Source of the DNA: Paracoccaceae bacterium
Lineage (GTDB): Bacteria > Pseudomonadota > Alphaproteobacteria > Rhodobacterales > Rhodobacteraceae
Reading direction: 5' to 3'
Length of the DNA stretch: 64,000 nucleotides
Assembly (NCBI GenBank): GCA_017854585.1
Contig: JAFMHK010000019.1
Location: forward strand, 1 to 64,000
Below, piece by piece: positions 26,743 to 37,006 of the stretch. Both the position numbers and the translations under genes were made by a program. The notes beneath the pieces were generated by a model. That model saw only the letters and a list, made by a program, of their open reading frames with translations, searched no databases and was not told the origin of the DNA. Position 1 is the first letter of the stretch. The number at the start of each line of letters is the position of its first letter.

Positions 26743-28119
26743 GTGTCTGATCTGCTGAACATGGATGCGCTGGAACTGAGCCGGCTGATTGCCGCGCGCA
26801 AGGTGACGGCCGTTGAACTGATGCGCGCCACGCTGTCACGGATCAATGCAGTCAATGGCGCCGTCAATGCAATCGTCAGCCTGCGCGACCGCGAGGCGTT
26901 GATGGGCGAGGCGCGGCTGGCCGATGCCATGGCGCCGGTGGGGTGGTTGCATGGCATCCCGTTTGCGGTGAAGGATCTGGTCGCGGTGCGCGGTGTGCGG
27001 TCCACATCGGGGTCGCCGCTTTTCGCAAATCTTGTGCCCAAAGCGGATGATGGTCTGGCGCGGCGTTTACGCGCTGCGGGGGCGATCATTATCGGCAAAA
27101 CCAACGTTCCGGCGTTCGGCTTGGGGTCCCATTCATCAAATCCGATCTTCGGCGTCACCAAAACGCCCTATGGGCTGGACCGAACGGCGGGTGGATCCTC
27201 GGGCGGCGCAGGGGCGGCATTGGCCGCACGCATCGTCAGCGTTGCCGATGGCAGTGACATGATGGGCAGTCTGCGCAACCCTGCCGCTTGGAACAACGTC
27301 TATGGGTTTCGACCAACCACAGGGATTGTTCCGACCGATGCCGGTGAAAACGTGTTTCAGCATCAGCTATCCACCAATGGCCCGATGGCGCGCAGTGTCG
27401 CCGACATGGAGGCGTTGCTGACGACCCTGACCGATGGCGGGTATCGTGGCGGCGCCAACCCAAAATCCGCGCCACGCATCGGTTGGCTGGCCGATTGGGG
27501 TGGGGCCTATCCGATGGAGACAGGGGTCCTTGACCTTGCCGAGTCCGCAATTGCCACCATGACGGATCTGGGGTGGAAGGTGGAGCCAGTGGCGCCACCT
27601 GTCGCGGCTGATGTCCTTTGGGAAAGCTGGACCGCACTGCGCAGTTTCGCGGTGATGTTGAATCTTGGAAGCCATTGGCGTGGCCCTGCCACACGCGCCA
27701 TCTTGAACCCTCAAGCTTTATGGGAGGTCGAGCAGGGCTTTGCACAGACTGGCGACAGGGTGCAGCGCGCCGCGGAAATCCGGCTGGATTGGCTCCGTCG
27801 TCTGGAAGACATGTTTACCCGCTATGATGCGCTGATGTTGCCATCGACCCAATGCTGGCCGTTTCCGTCCGACTGGGACTGGCCTCGCACCATTGGCGAT
27901 ACCGAAATGGACACCTACCATCGTTGGATGGAATGCGTGGTGCCCGCAAGCCTTGCGGGTGCGCCCGCGCTTGCGATCCCGGCGGGCTTCGGTGCGGCGG
28001 GTTTGCCCGGCGGCGTCCAGTTGATTGGCCCGCGTGGGGGGGATGCGGCGCTGATGGCGCTTGGCCGGGTCTGGCACGACGCCACAGGCTGGCCTCAGGT
28101 GCGGCCACCCGTGATCTAG
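26743..28119 (+). CDS. Amidase signature family enzyme
   Basis: The 458-residue protein has the Ser-cisSer-Lys catalytic set of the amidase signature family: Lys in PFAVKDLVAV (about 68-77) and the serines in the motif TAGGSSGGAGAA near 150, with DGSDMMGSLRNPA following. Members hydrolyse amides, or act as GatA in tRNA-Gln transamidation; the isolated setting without gatB or gatC argues for a stand-alone amidase with unknown substrate. It begins with GTG, 63 bases after prfB. Confidence 0.9.
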   Translation: MSDLLNMDALELSRLIAARKVTAVELMRATLSRINAVNGAVNAIVSLRDREALMGEARLADAMAPVGWLHGIPFAVKDLVAVRGVRSTSGSPLFANLVPKADDGLARRLRAAGAIIIGKTNVPAFGLGSHSSNPIFGVTKTPYGLDRTAGGSSGGAGAALAARIVSVADGSDMMGSLRNPAAWNNVYGFRPTTGIVPTDAGENVFQHQLSTNGPMARSVADMEALLTTLTDGGYRGGANPKSAPRIGWLADWGGAYPMETGVLDLAESAIATMTDLGWKVEPVAPPVAADVLWESWTALRSFAVMLNLGSHWRGPATRAILNPQALWEVEQGFAQTGDRVQRAAEIRLDWLRRLEDMFTRYDALMLPSTQCWPFPSDWDWPRTIGDTEMDTYHRWMECVVPASLAGAPALAIPAGFGAAGLPGGVQLIGPRGGDAALMALGRVWHDATGWPQVRPPVI

Positions 28120-28165
28120 CGCGACTCGTTCGCTCGCGTTAGCCTTTCAGAGGGGAGAGACGACG

Positions 28166-28957
28166 ATGAGCGAGACAACCGGCCATGCGGCCCCGTCCAA
28201 GGTGCCCGCGATCAAAACGATGACGATGGGTGACATCCCGTATGCCTTGCGTATGGGGCTAAGGGATTTTTGGCGCAAACCTATGATGGGGCTGTTCTTT
28301 TCAAACGTTTATGTCATCGGCGGCTGGCTGATATATCTGTTCCTTGGGGTCACCGATCAGATTTGGTGGGCCATCCCGATCACGGTGGGCTTTCCCCTTC
28401 TGGGTCCATTTCTGGCGGTTGGCATTTACGAGGTATCGCGCCGTTTGGAGGCAGGGCAGACCGATTGGCGTCGCAACGACATTTTCGGCGTGATCTGGCG
28501 GCAAAGGCTCAGGCAACTGCCGTCGATGGCGTGGGTTATCATCGTCTACTTCTTGTTCTGGTCCTTCTTCGCCCACATGCTGTTTGCGCTGTTTCTGGGG
28601 CCATCGGCCCTGACCAACGTCACCTCCAGCTATGCCTACCTGCTGGAGCCGGAAGGCATGATGATGCTGGTAATCGGGACCTTCTTTGGCGCTGGTTTCG
28701 CATTGGTTCTGTTCATGCTGACCGCTGTGTCGCTGCCGTTGCTGTTGGATAAGGAACTGGATTTCGTGACCGCGATGCTGACATCGATTGCAGTGGTACG
28801 CCGCAACCCGGCGGTCATGCTGACATGGGGTGCGGTGATCGCGGCGCTGACGTTTGTGGGCATGGCACCGCTGCTATTCGGATTGTTCGTTGTGCTTCCG
28901 GTGCTGGGCCACGCCACATGGCATATCTATCGCCGGGCGCTGACGTCATTGGACTGA
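28166..28957 (+). CDS. DUF2189 membrane protein
   Basis: A 263-residue inner membrane protein with about six hydrophobic helices. It matches DUF2189: DIPYALRMGLRDFWRKP before the first helix, and YEVSRRLEAGQ after the second. The role of the family is unknown. It follows the amidase gene by 46 bases with a ribosome binding site GAGGGGAGA, so cotranscription is likely; a terminator comes 29 bases after its stop. Confidence 0.88.
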   Translation: MSETTGHAAPSKVPAIKTMTMGDIPYALRMGLRDFWRKPMMGLFFSNVYVIGGWLIYLFLGVTDQIWWAIPITVGFPLLGPFLAVGIYEVSRRLEAGQTDWRRNDIFGVIWRQRLRQLPSMAWVIIVYFLFWSFFAHMLFALFLGPSALTNVTSSYAYLLEPEGMMMLVIGTFFGAGFALVLFMLTAVSLPLLLDKELDFVTAMLTSIAVVRRNPAVMLTWGAVIAALTFVGMAPLLFGLFVVLPVLGHATWHIYRRALTSLD

Positions 28958-28986
28958 AAAAGCGAGGTAAATTGGCGTGTCAGTGA

Positions 28987-29020
28987 CGAAAAAGCCGGGC
29001 GCGAGGGCCCGGCTTTTTCG
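28987..29020. terminator. Bidirectional terminator
   Basis: A perfect 14-base inverted repeat (AAAAAGCCGGGC / GCCCGGCTTTTT core) with a 6-base loop lies between the convergent DUF2189 and bactofilin genes and carries T-tracts on both strands. Confidence 0.9.
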
Positions 29021-29067
29021 TTGTTTCATGCAGTGTTGACCGGACCAGGTGTCTGATCCGCCGCCCG

Positions 29068-29673
29068 TCAGGCGCCTTCTGTCGGCTTCTGTGTTGGCAT
29101 CTGGCTTGCGCCAGCCGGACGCGCCGCCTGTGATTGTTGTTGCGCAAGGCTGGTCTGTGCCGGACGGGGCACCGGGGTGCCGCTGCCTGTGCCAGCGGCC
29201 AACGGATCCTCGGCGCGCTGAACGGAGCCTTCGAAATGGGCGCCGGATTCGATTGCGATGGTCTTGTGGATGATGTCACCCTCGACCCGCGCGGTCGATG
29301 TCAGGCGAACCTTCAGCCCGCGGACACGGCCAACGACCCGCCCGGTGACGACGATATCGTCCGCAACGATTTCACCTTCAATGTTGGCGCTTTCGCCAAC
29401 CGTCAGCAGATGCGCCCGAATATCCCCATGCACGGTGCCTTCGACTTGAATGTCGCCAGTGGTGCGCATGTTGCCGGTCACTGTCAGATCAGACGACAGC
29501 ACAGACGGCGAAGGCTTGGATTTTGCGGGTGTCGGTTGCGTTTTATTGGACATGGATGAAGACGAGCTCGAGCTGTTGGAGGAGTCTGCGGAAAATCCGC
29601 TGCTTGCGGAGGCGCTATCAGCGCCGCTGGACTGTTTGGGCCCGGGTTCATTGATTTTTGATTTAGAAAACAT
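29068..29673 (-). CDS. Bactofilin (polymer-forming cytoskeletal protein)
   Basis: The 201-residue protein has a Ser-rich disordered N-terminus (about 10-55), a central bactofilin (DUF583) beta-helix (about 58-150, with TVTGNMRTTGDIQVEGTVHG and similar repeats) and a disordered Gln/Pro/Ala-rich tail. Bactofilins assemble into filaments that position cell-wall enzymes. Its start overlaps the end of the M23 peptidase gene by 11 bases, so the two products are probably made together and may act together, as shown for bactofilin/M23 pairs in other bacteria. Confidence 0.94.
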   Translation of the reverse strand: MFSKSKINEPGPKQSSGADSASASSGFSADSSNSSSSSSSMSNKTQPTPAKSKPSPSVLSSDLTVTGNMRTTGDIQVEGTVHGDIRAHLLTVGESANIEGEIVADDIVVTGRVVGRVRGLKVRLTSTARVEGDIIHKTIAIESGAHFEGSVQRAEDPLAAGTGSGTPVPRPAQTSLAQQQSQAARPAGASQMPTQKPTEGA

Positions 29674-31003
29674 CTCTGCCTGCCGTGATGAAGTTCATCG
29701 GATTGATCGGGGTGCCGTTCTGGTGCACCTCATAGTGCAGATGGGTACCAGTAGACCGTCCTGTATTCCCCATATCACCGATCCTCTCGCCGCGCGAGAC
29801 CCTTTCCCCCTCGGATACGCGCAGGCGCGACATATGGGCGTAACGCGTCTCCATTCCGAACGGATGGCGGATCTCAACCATCAGGCCATAGCCCGACTGG
29901 CGCCCCGCGAATGCCACGACGCCATCGGCGGTCGCCACGATCGGTGTGCCGCTGCTACCGGCAAAATCTGTGCCTGAATGCATGCGGCTGCCACCATTTA
30001 TGGGGTCACGGCGGTAACCAAAGCCCGATGTGAAGCGAAAGCTGCCATCCACCGGGACCGAGAAGGGGAGTTGTTCGGCTGCGATCCGGCGCAGGTTCAA
30101 CGCGTCAAGCGAGGCTAAGACCTCATTCGCACGCAGTGACAGGCGATCCGGCGATTCTCCGCTTGTCGACATGGAGATCGGCATCAAGGGGCCGCCTTGC
30201 CCGGAATATCCCGCGCGGACCTGGTTGATCAGCGACTCGGTCGGAACGCCAACCGAACTCAGAAGTTCATCCAGCGGCTCCATCGACATGGTCACGGCAT
30301 TTTCGATCTGGGTAAAGATACGCTCGCTGCGTTCGGCGGTCAGGGCGGCCTCGAACTGCATACGGTCAATTTCAACCTCTGCTTCGGCGACCAGCACCGA
30401 TGCTCCGTCACGCTCATCTGCGGTATCTTGCAGCGCCGACGCAATAAAGGAGAGGGTGCGCTCCAATTCCTCTTGCCGGCTGGACGCTGTCTGCAGCGTG
30501 CCGGTCTCGGCCAGCATCTCGCCTTGCAGGGCAGCCACTTGATCACGGGCTTCATCACGGTCTTCGATTGTCCGGCGCAGTGTGGTCTGGATCACATCGA
30601 CAGCGGTTTCCAACTCGCGCCGCCGTTCCTCGCTATCAAGCAGGCGGGTCTGCATGTCCGAGACCTGATCCATGGCGAGGGCAAAACGTTCCTGCGCCTG
30701 CCGCGCTTCTGCGGCGCGATGGTCGCGTTCTTGTGAAAGATCATTGAGCCGGGTCTGGTAGGCCAGTTGCTGGCGCACCGATTGTTCGCGGGCGTTACCG
30801 GCGCTGATCGTGTCGATCAGAAAAAACGATGTCACGATGACCGTCCAGCCGATGAACAGCGAACAGCCAACCAACATGGTCGCTTGGGTCAAAGGGCGCA
30901 GCCGCACATAGCGGGTTCCGTCCTCGGATTTCAGGAAAAGACGCTGCTCGGGCAAACGCCGCTCTAGTGCCGCGTTGATGCGGTCTGTTAACCTCGGTGT
31001 CAC
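29663..31003 (-). CDS. M23 family metallopeptidase with DUF5930 N-terminal region
   Basis: The 446-residue envelope protein has a short cytosolic N-terminus, one transmembrane helix (about 40-64), a long periplasmic coiled coil (about 68-190), and a C-terminal M23 (LytM) domain (about 325-430). Zinc ligands are visible in MHSGTDFAG (HxxxD) and THLHYEVHQNG (HxH), so the enzyme should be an active peptidoglycan endopeptidase rather than a degenerate activator. The N-terminal part matches the DUF5930 type of Rhodobacteraceae. Upstream gene of a two-gene operon with the bactofilin. Confidence 0.92.
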   Translation of the reverse strand: MTPRLTDRINAALERRLPEQRLFLKSEDGTRYVRLRPLTQATMLVGCSLFIGWTVIVTSFFLIDTISAGNAREQSVRQQLAYQTRLNDLSQERDHRAAEARQAQERFALAMDQVSDMQTRLLDSEERRRELETAVDVIQTTLRRTIEDRDEARDQVAALQGEMLAETGTLQTASSRQEELERTLSFIASALQDTADERDGASVLVAEAEVEIDRMQFEAALTAERSERIFTQIENAVTMSMEPLDELLSSVGVPTESLINQVRAGYSGQGGPLMPISMSTSGESPDRLSLRANEVLASLDALNLRRIAAEQLPFSVPVDGSFRFTSGFGYRRDPINGGSRMHSGTDFAGSSGTPIVATADGVVAFAGRQSGYGLMVEIRHPFGMETRYAHMSRLRVSEGERVSRGERIGDMGNTGRSTGTHLHYEVHQNGTPINPMNFITAGRDVF

Positions 31004-31180
31004 GTATCTGCCCCACGTTCCCCGTTACTTTTGATCAAGACGCACAATCCCCAAGAGCGTCCTTACCGTGGTCTGGGGATAAGCCACAGTTTTCAATGTC
31101 TCAACACTCTATCCGATATCGCATCAAATTGGAGCAAAATTCGCTTGGATTGAGCAAAAACTCGCCGACACGCAGGGAAG

Positions 31181-32005
31181 TTAGCCCGTTTGTTCGGCAA
31201 GTGGCCAATAGAAGTCGGGTGGAATGCCGGCCTCGGCCCGCTTTTCCTCGTTGAAGGGTGGCCTGAGATTGCCATGGAAATAACGGCGCACAAGCGTGTG
31301 GAACGCCTGCGTGGGGTCGATATCTTGCCGCCCGCACAAGAAATGGAACCACTTCGACCCATAGGCGACGTGGTGCACTTCTTCTGCATAAATCACCTCC
31401 ATCGCGGCCACGGCATCAGGGGCTGACGGTTCATCGGTGGCACGGCGAAAGACGTCGATCATGCCGGGTGTCACGTCCAGACCGCGTGCCTCAAGCACCA
31501 TTGGCACGACGGCCAGACGCCCCATGTGATCGCTGGCGGTGTCTTCTGCGGCCCGCCACATGCCCGCATGTGCGGGCAGGGTTCCATAGGGGCAGTCCAT
31601 CGCGTCAAGAACATCGGCGATCAGGTTGAAATGCTTGGATTCCTCATCTGCTGCCTTCACCCAGTCGTCATAGTATCCGATCGGCATCGGGATATGCCCG
31701 AACCGGGCGATGATATCCCAGTGCAGATCGACGGCATTCAGTTCGATATGCGCCACGGCATGCAAGATTGCGCGCCGCCCCTGTGGCGTGCCGGGCTTGC
31801 GGCGTGGCACATCGCGCGGCGCCAGCAAGTCGGGCTTGGATGGCCGCGCGGGCCGCAGGGCCGGTGCGGCGGTGCCAATCGCGATGGGCGCGATGCTGCC
31901 GTCCCGTGATGCCCTCCATTGGGCCGCAAGTTCACGGGACAACGCGGTCTTGGCCCGTGCATCCGCCGTTTCAAGCACGGCACAAGCCATTTGTGTCAGC
32001 GTCAC
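31181..32005 (-). CDS. DUF455 family ferritin-like protein
   Basis: The 274-residue protein belongs to DUF455, a ferritin-like four-helix family. Likely metal ligands are seen in HAVAHIELNAVDLH, ADEESKHF and YAEEVHHVAYG. Some relatives are annotated as rhamnosyltransferases or oxidases, but no activity is established here. The GTG at 32005 aligns with the usual family N-terminus; the ATG at 31990 is the alternative. The upstream bcp gene ends two bases before this start, so they form an operon. Confidence 0.88.
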   Translation of the reverse strand: MTLTQMACAVLETADARAKTALSRELAAQWRASRDGSIAPIAIGTAAPALRPARPSKPDLLAPRDVPRRKPGTPQGRRAILHAVAHIELNAVDLHWDIIARFGHIPMPIGYYDDWVKAADEESKHFNLIADVLDAMDCPYGTLPAHAGMWRAAEDTASDHMGRLAVVPMVLEARGLDVTPGMIDVFRRATDEPSAPDAVAAMEVIYAEEVHHVAYGSKWFHFLCGRQDIDPTQAFHTLVRRYFHGNLRPPFNEEKRAEAGIPPDFYWPLAEQTG

Positions 32006-32007
32006 GG

Positions 32008-32469
32008 TCAAAGCGCGCGGACTGCGTCCAGCACCTCTTGGGCATGCCCGGGCACCTTCACCTTGCGCCACACCCGCGCAACGGTGCCATCGCCCGCGAT
32101 CAAGAAGGTGGCCCTTTCGATCCCCATATAGGTCTTGCCATACATGCTCTTCTCGACCCAGGTGCCATATCTCTCGCAGACATCGCTGTTTTCGTCCGAT
32201 ACCAGTGCAACGCCCAGATTGTGCTTGGCGATGAACTTGTCATGTTTCGCGACGCTGTCCTTAGAGATGCCGATCACCTGTGCCCCGGCGGCGGCAAATT
32301 CCGGGCCAAGCTCGGTGAAGGCGATCGCTTCTTTGGTGCAGCCACCCGTATCGTCCTTGGGGTAGAAATACAGAACCACCGGCGCGGGGCGCAGGGCGGA
32401 AAGCGTGATTTCGCCGTCCCCATCGCGGGGCAGGGTGAAATCCGGGGCGGGGGAACCTAAGTCAATCAT
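32008..32469 (-). CDS. bcp: Thioredoxin-dependent peroxiredoxin, Bcp/PrxQ type
   Basis: The 153-residue protein reduces hydroperoxides. The peroxidatic Cys is in the motif KDDTGGCTKEAIAF (about residue 44); the resolving Cys often found five residues later is absent (Ile), so it is either a one-Cys type or uses the later Cys in DVCERYGTW. The start at 32469 gives the standard N-terminus MIDLGSPAPDFTLP. It is first in an operon with the DUF455 gene, and divergent from the large AsmA-like gene. Confidence 0.93.
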   Translation of the reverse strand: MIDLGSPAPDFTLPRDGDGEITLSALRPAPVVLYFYPKDDTGGCTKEAIAFTELGPEFAAAGAQVIGISKDSVAKHDKFIAKHNLGVALVSDENSDVCERYGTWVEKSMYGKTYMGIERATFLIAGDGTVARVWRKVKVPGHAQEVLDAVRAL

Positions 32470-32599
32470 GCAATGTCTCCTGACGGCAATGGCGGTAATA
32501 TGCGCGGCCCTGCCGCGATCCGTTTGCAAGCTAGGGGATTTGCGGCGAAGATAAAGGTCGTTTCGCCTTGTCCCATTTTCGACCCGGATCCGCACCCCC

Positions 32600-35500
32600 T
32601 TGAACCAGCCCGCATCGGCCCCTGTTGCCCCGATCCGCCGCCGCCGGCGGTGGCGTTGGCTGCTTCTGCCGCCGCTCTTGGTGTTGCTGGCTGGCGTCGC
32701 ATTGATGTGGCGGGCCAGTTCCGGCCCGATCAGCCTTCCGGCTTTCGTGCAAGACGGGATCGGCGCACGGTTGGACACGGCCATGTCCGCCAATCGAATT
32801 GCCGTGAACGATATTGAGGTGATGCTGCGCCCCGGACTGGTGCCTGCAATCGTGTTGCAAGGGGTGGAACTGCGTGATGCTGCGGGGGGGCTGCGCGCCG
32901 CGTTTCCGCGCGTGTCGGTCACGCTGGACCGCACCGCCTTGCTGCGGCGGGAACTGCGGCCCAGTCAGGTCAGGATTGTCGGCGCCGGTCTGCGCATGCG
33001 CCGGGATGCCGATGGGCGGCTCGATCTGGAACTTGCCAGCGGCGGCGGGGCAAACGCCGTCAGCCTGCAGGAAACGCTTGCACGGATCGACGCGATGTTT
33101 GCCGCACCGGTATTTGACCGACTGGAAGATGTCAGCGGCGACGGGCTTACCTTGGATATGGATGATGCCATCACCGGTCAGACGATGCGGGTGCGCGATG
33201 CCACCATGGATCTGGGGCGCAAGAATGGCTCCCTCGCGCTGAATTTCAGCGGACGGCTGGAGGGGACGCGCGAAAGCGACGTCACCATCGCAGTTACCCG
33301 CGACGCGCCCTCGCGCGAAACCGAAATTTACATGGATTTCACAGATCTGGCTGCGCGTGACGTGGCCACGGTGACCCCAGCACTGGCGTGGCTTGATCTG
33401 ATGCGCGCGCCAATTTCCGGCGCGATCACGGCCCGGCTGGCCGATGACGGGACGCTGGGCGATTTGCGGATCGGGCTGGAGATCGGCGCCGGGGTGTTCA
33501 ACCTCGGCGAAGGGGTGCGCGTGTTGCCGTTCGATGCAATGGGTGTGGACCTGCAGTTTGCAACCGCCACGCAACGCCTGCAGTTCGATCGGCTGGATCT
33601 GGAGGCAAGCGAACTCAGCTTCTCGGCAACGGGGCATGCCGATCTGCTCGATGGGGGACGTGCGCTGGTCGCTCAATTGCAGCTTGCCGATATCGCCGCC
33701 GATCCCGAGGGGGTCTTTGATGTGCCGTTATCCATTGATGGCGGGGCCATCGACCTGCGCCTGACGCTGGCCCCTACGGTGCAGGTCGATATCGGGCAAG
33801 CCGTGCTGTTCGATGGTCCGTTGCGGTTGCAGGCATCAGGGCGCGTCGCGGTCGAGCGTGAGGGCCTGCGCATGTCGATCGATGCGCAGGTGCCCGACGT
33901 AAACGCCCGTGACGTGTTGCCGTATTGGCCTACCGCCGCCATTCCAAACACCCGGAACTGGCTGGATGCGAACATGATCGATGGACAATTGTCCGGGGTT
34001 GATCTTGCCCTGCGTGCGGTCCCCGGTCAGCAGCTGCGCAGCGTTCTTCAGATGGATTTCAGCGACGCGACCTTGCGGGCGTTGCCGGCGCTTGCCCCGA
34101 TCACCGACGCGCGCGGATATCTGACCCTGAGTGGCCCGCGCCTTGTGATGGCGATGGAGGCAGGCACCCTGGCGGTACCCGACGGCGCCACACTGGCGCT
34201 GCATGGATCGACGATGGTGATCGAGCGCGTCGATACGCCCGGCCCGATGGCCGATTTTGACCTGCATGTCGACGGCGCATTGACGGATGTCCTGCGCCTG
34301 CTGAACGGGCCGCCCGTCAACATCTTTGCACAAGGCGGCATGACGCCCGAGATGATCGGAACCGGTCAGGCAGCGCTTGCGGCCACGGTGTCCACGCGGC
34401 TTTTGCGGGGCCAGCAACTGGCCGATATGGATGTCGCGGTCACGGGCACCGTCACGGATTTCCGGTCCGATAGCCTTGTTCCCGATCGCCTGCTGACGGC
34501 CGAAAGCATTACGGTGGACGTCAGCAATACCGCCGTTCTGGTCAGTGGCCGTGCCTTGCTGGATGATGTTCCTGTCACCGGAACGTGGCAGCGTGCGATC
34601 GGGGCCGGGGCCGCACCCGGCAGCGTGGTGGACGCCCGCGCGCCCTTGAACCGCGCCGTGCTTGAGACATTCGGGGTCAGCTTGCCCGCGGACATGATCA
34701 GCGGCAGCAGCACTGCGGACCTGCGATTGCGCCTTCGGCCCGACGGCCCGCCGCGCCTGAGCGTCACATCGGATTTGGCGGGGCTTGGCCTGTCGATTTC
34801 CCCACTTCGGTGGCGGCTGGATCAGGGCGAAACCGGGCTGCTGACGGCCGAAGTGGTGCTGGGTGATGCACCGGATGTGCCGGTGTTGAGCTTGACCGGT
34901 GCGGGGATGGACATGGCTGGCGCCGTCAGTCTGCGACCGGGCGGTGGGCTTGACCGTCTGAGCATCACACAGCTGCGCATCGGCACGTGGCTGGACGTGA
35001 CGGGTGCGCTTGTGGGGCGGGGGGGCAACACGGCACCGGCGGTCGAGGTGACGGGTGGAAGCTTTGATCTGCGCAATGCACCGGCGGCGACTGCCTCGGC
35101 GGCGAATGCCGGTGGTGGCGGCCCCCTGAGCGTGGCCTTGGACAGGATCCAGATTACCCAAGGCGCAGCGTTGACAGGTGTGAGGGCAGATCTGACGACA
35201 GTCGGCGGCCTTTCGGGGCAGTTTCAGGCGTTGGTAAACGGCGCGGCCCCGGTCACCGGGACGCTGGTCACCACCGATGACGGCCTTGCCGTGCGGCTGC
35301 GGTCTGACGATGGTGGCGCGGTCCTGCGCGCCGCTGGGCTGTTTCAAGGCGGTTATGGGGGCGACCTGACCCTGATCCTTGTGCCCACGGGTGAAACCGG
35401 CACCTATGACGGACAATTGACGATCAATGGCCCGCGGTTGCGCGATGCGCCCGCGATGGCCGAACTGTTGAACCTGATCTCGGTCGTCGGATTGCTGGAA

Positions 35501-35869
35501 CAACTGGGTGGAGAAGGCATCAACCTTGGTGATGTGGAGGCGCGGTTCCGCTTGACGCCGCGCGCGGTGTTCCTCAGTCAGGGCGCGGCCGTTGGGCCAT
35601 CGATGGGTGTGTCTTTGGACGGGGTATACGACATCGCGAACGATCAGTTGGAGATGCAGGGCGTGTTATCCCCGCTTTATGTCGTGAATGGCCTGATCGG
35701 GGCCTTGTTCGCCCCCCGCCGCGAGGGGCTGTTCGGCTTCTCGTATCAATTGACGGGGTCTTCGCGCGCCCCGGATGTGGCGGTAAACCCGTTGTCCATC
35801 CTGACGCCGGGCATCTTCCGCGAGATATTCCGCCGCCCCCCACCCGAATTGCAGGAGCTGTCACAGTGA
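32600..35869 (+). CDS. AsmA-like / DUF3971 envelope protein
   Basis: A 1089-residue protein with an Arg-rich start, one transmembrane helix (about 20-38), and a very long periplasmic region of beta-rich repeats, as in the AsmA/TamB/YhdP group of putative phospholipid carriers. The DUF3971 section lies in the first half and an AsmA-like C-terminal section ([20 protein letters not shown]) near the end. The start codon is TTG at 32600, the only nearby in-frame start that retains the membrane helix; this is less certain. Its stop overlaps queA (GTGA). Confidence 0.85.
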   Translation: MNQPASAPVAPIRRRRRWRWLLLPPLLVLLAGVALMWRASSGPISLPAFVQDGIGARLDTAMSANRIAVNDIEVMLRPGLVPAIVLQGVELRDAAGGLRAAFPRVSVTLDRTALLRRELRPSQVRIVGAGLRMRRDADGRLDLELASGGGANAVSLQETLARIDAMFAAPVFDRLEDVSGDGLTLDMDDAITGQTMRVRDATMDLGRKNGSLALNFSGRLEGTRESDVTIAVTRDAPSRETEIYMDFTDLAARDVATVTPALAWLDLMRAPISGAITARLADDGTLGDLRIGLEIGAGVFNLGEGVRVLPFDAMGVDLQFATATQRLQFDRLDLEASELSFSATGHADLLDGGRALVAQLQLADIAADPEGVFDVPLSIDGGAIDLRLTLAPTVQVDIGQAVLFDGPLRLQASGRVAVEREGLRMSIDAQVPDVNARDVLPYWPTAAIPNTRNWLDANMIDGQLSGVDLALRAVPGQQLRSVLQMDFSDATLRALPALAPITDARGYLTLSGPRLVMAMEAGTLAVPDGATLALHGSTMVIERVDTPGPMADFDLHVDGALTDVLRLLNGPPVNIFAQGGMTPEMIGTGQAALAATVSTRLLRGQQLADMDVAVTGTVTDFRSDSLVPDRLLTAESITVDVSNTAVLVSGRALLDDVPVTGTWQRAIGAGAAPGSVVDARAPLNRAVLETFGVSLPADMISGSSTADLRLRLRPDGPPRLSVTSDLAGLGLSISPLRWRLDQGETGLLTAEVVLGDAPDVPVLSLTGAGMDMAGAVSLRPGGGLDRLSITQLRIGTWLDVTGALVGRGGNTAPAVEVTGGSFDLRNAPAATASAANAGGGGPLSVALDRIQITQGAALTGVRADLTTVGGLSGQFQALVNGAAPVTGTLVTTDDGLAVRLRSDDGGAVLRAAGLFQGGYGGDLTLILVPTGETGTYDGQLTINGPRLRDAPAMAELLNLISVVGLLEQLGGEGINLGDVEARFRLTPRAVFLSQGAAVGPSMGVSLDGVYDIANDQLEMQGVLSPLYVVNGLIGALFAPRREGLFGFSYQLTGSSRAPDVAVNPLSILTPGIFREIFRRPPPELQELSQ

Positions 35870-36930
35870 AGCTGGAGGATTTTGATTTCGATCTGCCCGA
35901 GGCGTTGATTGCCACGCGCCCGGCAAGGCCCCGGTCCGCCGCGCGTTTGCTGGTGGCGGAGGGGGCGGTGACGCGCGACATGCACGTCCATGACCTGCCC
36001 GACGTGCTGCGCCCGGGCGACCGTCTGGTGCTGAACGATACGCGCGTGATCCCGGCGCGCCTGAACGGCACACGGACACGCGACAGCGCCCAAGGCATTG
36101 TGACCGCCAAGGTCGAGGTCACCTTGCTGGAGCCGCAGGCCGATGGCACATGGACGGCCCTTGCCAAACCCCTGCGCAAGTTGGCCGTCGGCGAGACCGT
36201 TGTATTTTCCGATGACCTGCATGCCGAGGTGGCGGGGTTGGCCGATGGGTTGCGGTTGCGCTTCAATCTGGGCGGCGCCGACTTTGACATGGCGCTGAAC
36301 GCGGCAGGCGCGATGCCCCTGCCGCCCTATATCGCCGGCAAGCGCCCGGCTGACGAACGCGACACGGTGGATTATCAAACCATCTGGGCCAAGCGCGCCG
36401 GTGCGGTGGCGGCCCCCACCGCTTCCTTGCACTTCGACGAGGCCTTGATGGCGGCCCTGACCGCGCGCGGGGTGGAGTTCACGTTCGTCACGCTGCACGT
36501 GGGGGCGGGAACGTTTCTGCCGGTCACGGTGGATGACGTGACAACCCACAAGATGCACGCCGAATGGGGCGAGGTGCGCGCCAATGCGGCGCAGGAGATC
36601 AACGCCACCCGTGCGGCCGGGGGACGGATCATCCCCGTGGGCACGACCGCCTTGCGCCTGCTTGAAACGGCCGCCGATGATGATGGCACCATGCGGGCTT
36701 GGGAAGGCGATACCGATATCTTCATCTACCCCGGCTACCGCTTCAAGGTCGTCGATGCGCTGATGACCAATTTCCACTTGCCCAAGTCGACTCTGATGAT
36801 GCTGGTCTCGGCCTTGATGGGACAGGCGCGTGTGCGCGAAATATATGCGCATGCCATCGCGGCGGAATATCGCTTTTTCTCTTATGGGGATGCGTCATTG
36901 TTGGTCCCGGCACGAAATGCAGCGACTTAA
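35866..36930 (+). CDS. queA: S-adenosylmethionine:tRNA ribosyltransferase-isomerase
   Basis: QueA adds the epoxycyclopentane ring to preQ1 at tRNA position 34, the penultimate queuosine step. The 354-residue protein has [19 protein letters not shown] at the N-terminus, [28 protein letters not shown] and [15 protein letters not shown], all conserved in QueA. It starts with GTG inside the stop of the AsmA-like gene. The other queuosine gene here, tgt, is 22 kb away. Confidence 0.96.
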   Translation: MKLEDFDFDLPEALIATRPARPRSAARLLVAEGAVTRDMHVHDLPDVLRPGDRLVLNDTRVIPARLNGTRTRDSAQGIVTAKVEVTLLEPQADGTWTALAKPLRKLAVGETVVFSDDLHAEVAGLADGLRLRFNLGGADFDMALNAAGAMPLPPYIAGKRPADERDTVDYQTIWAKRAGAVAAPTASLHFDEALMAALTARGVEFTFVTLHVGAGTFLPVTVDDVTTHKMHAEWGEVRANAAQEINATRAAGGRIIPVGTTALRLLETAADDDGTMRAWEGDTDIFIYPGYRFKVVDALMTNFHLPKSTLMMLVSALMGQARVREIYAHAIAAEYRFFSYGDASLLVPARNAAT

Positions 36931-37006
36931 GGGGTCGCTATCGGGCGGTTTTTCGCGTTAGGGCAGGGGCAGGGTGGGATTCGACACCCGTTGACCGGAG
37001 GCCGCG

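Noticed and set aside
31068-31085. TGGGGATAA-like DnaA box between M23 and DUF455 genes
   Set aside because: A single site with one mismatch to TGTGGATAA and no cluster of further boxes or origin-linked genes nearby.
33836-35503. 555-codon open frame on the minus strand over the AsmA-like gene
   Set aside because: Antisense shadow of a long GC-rich gene; rich in Arg, His, Gln and Pro without any domain.
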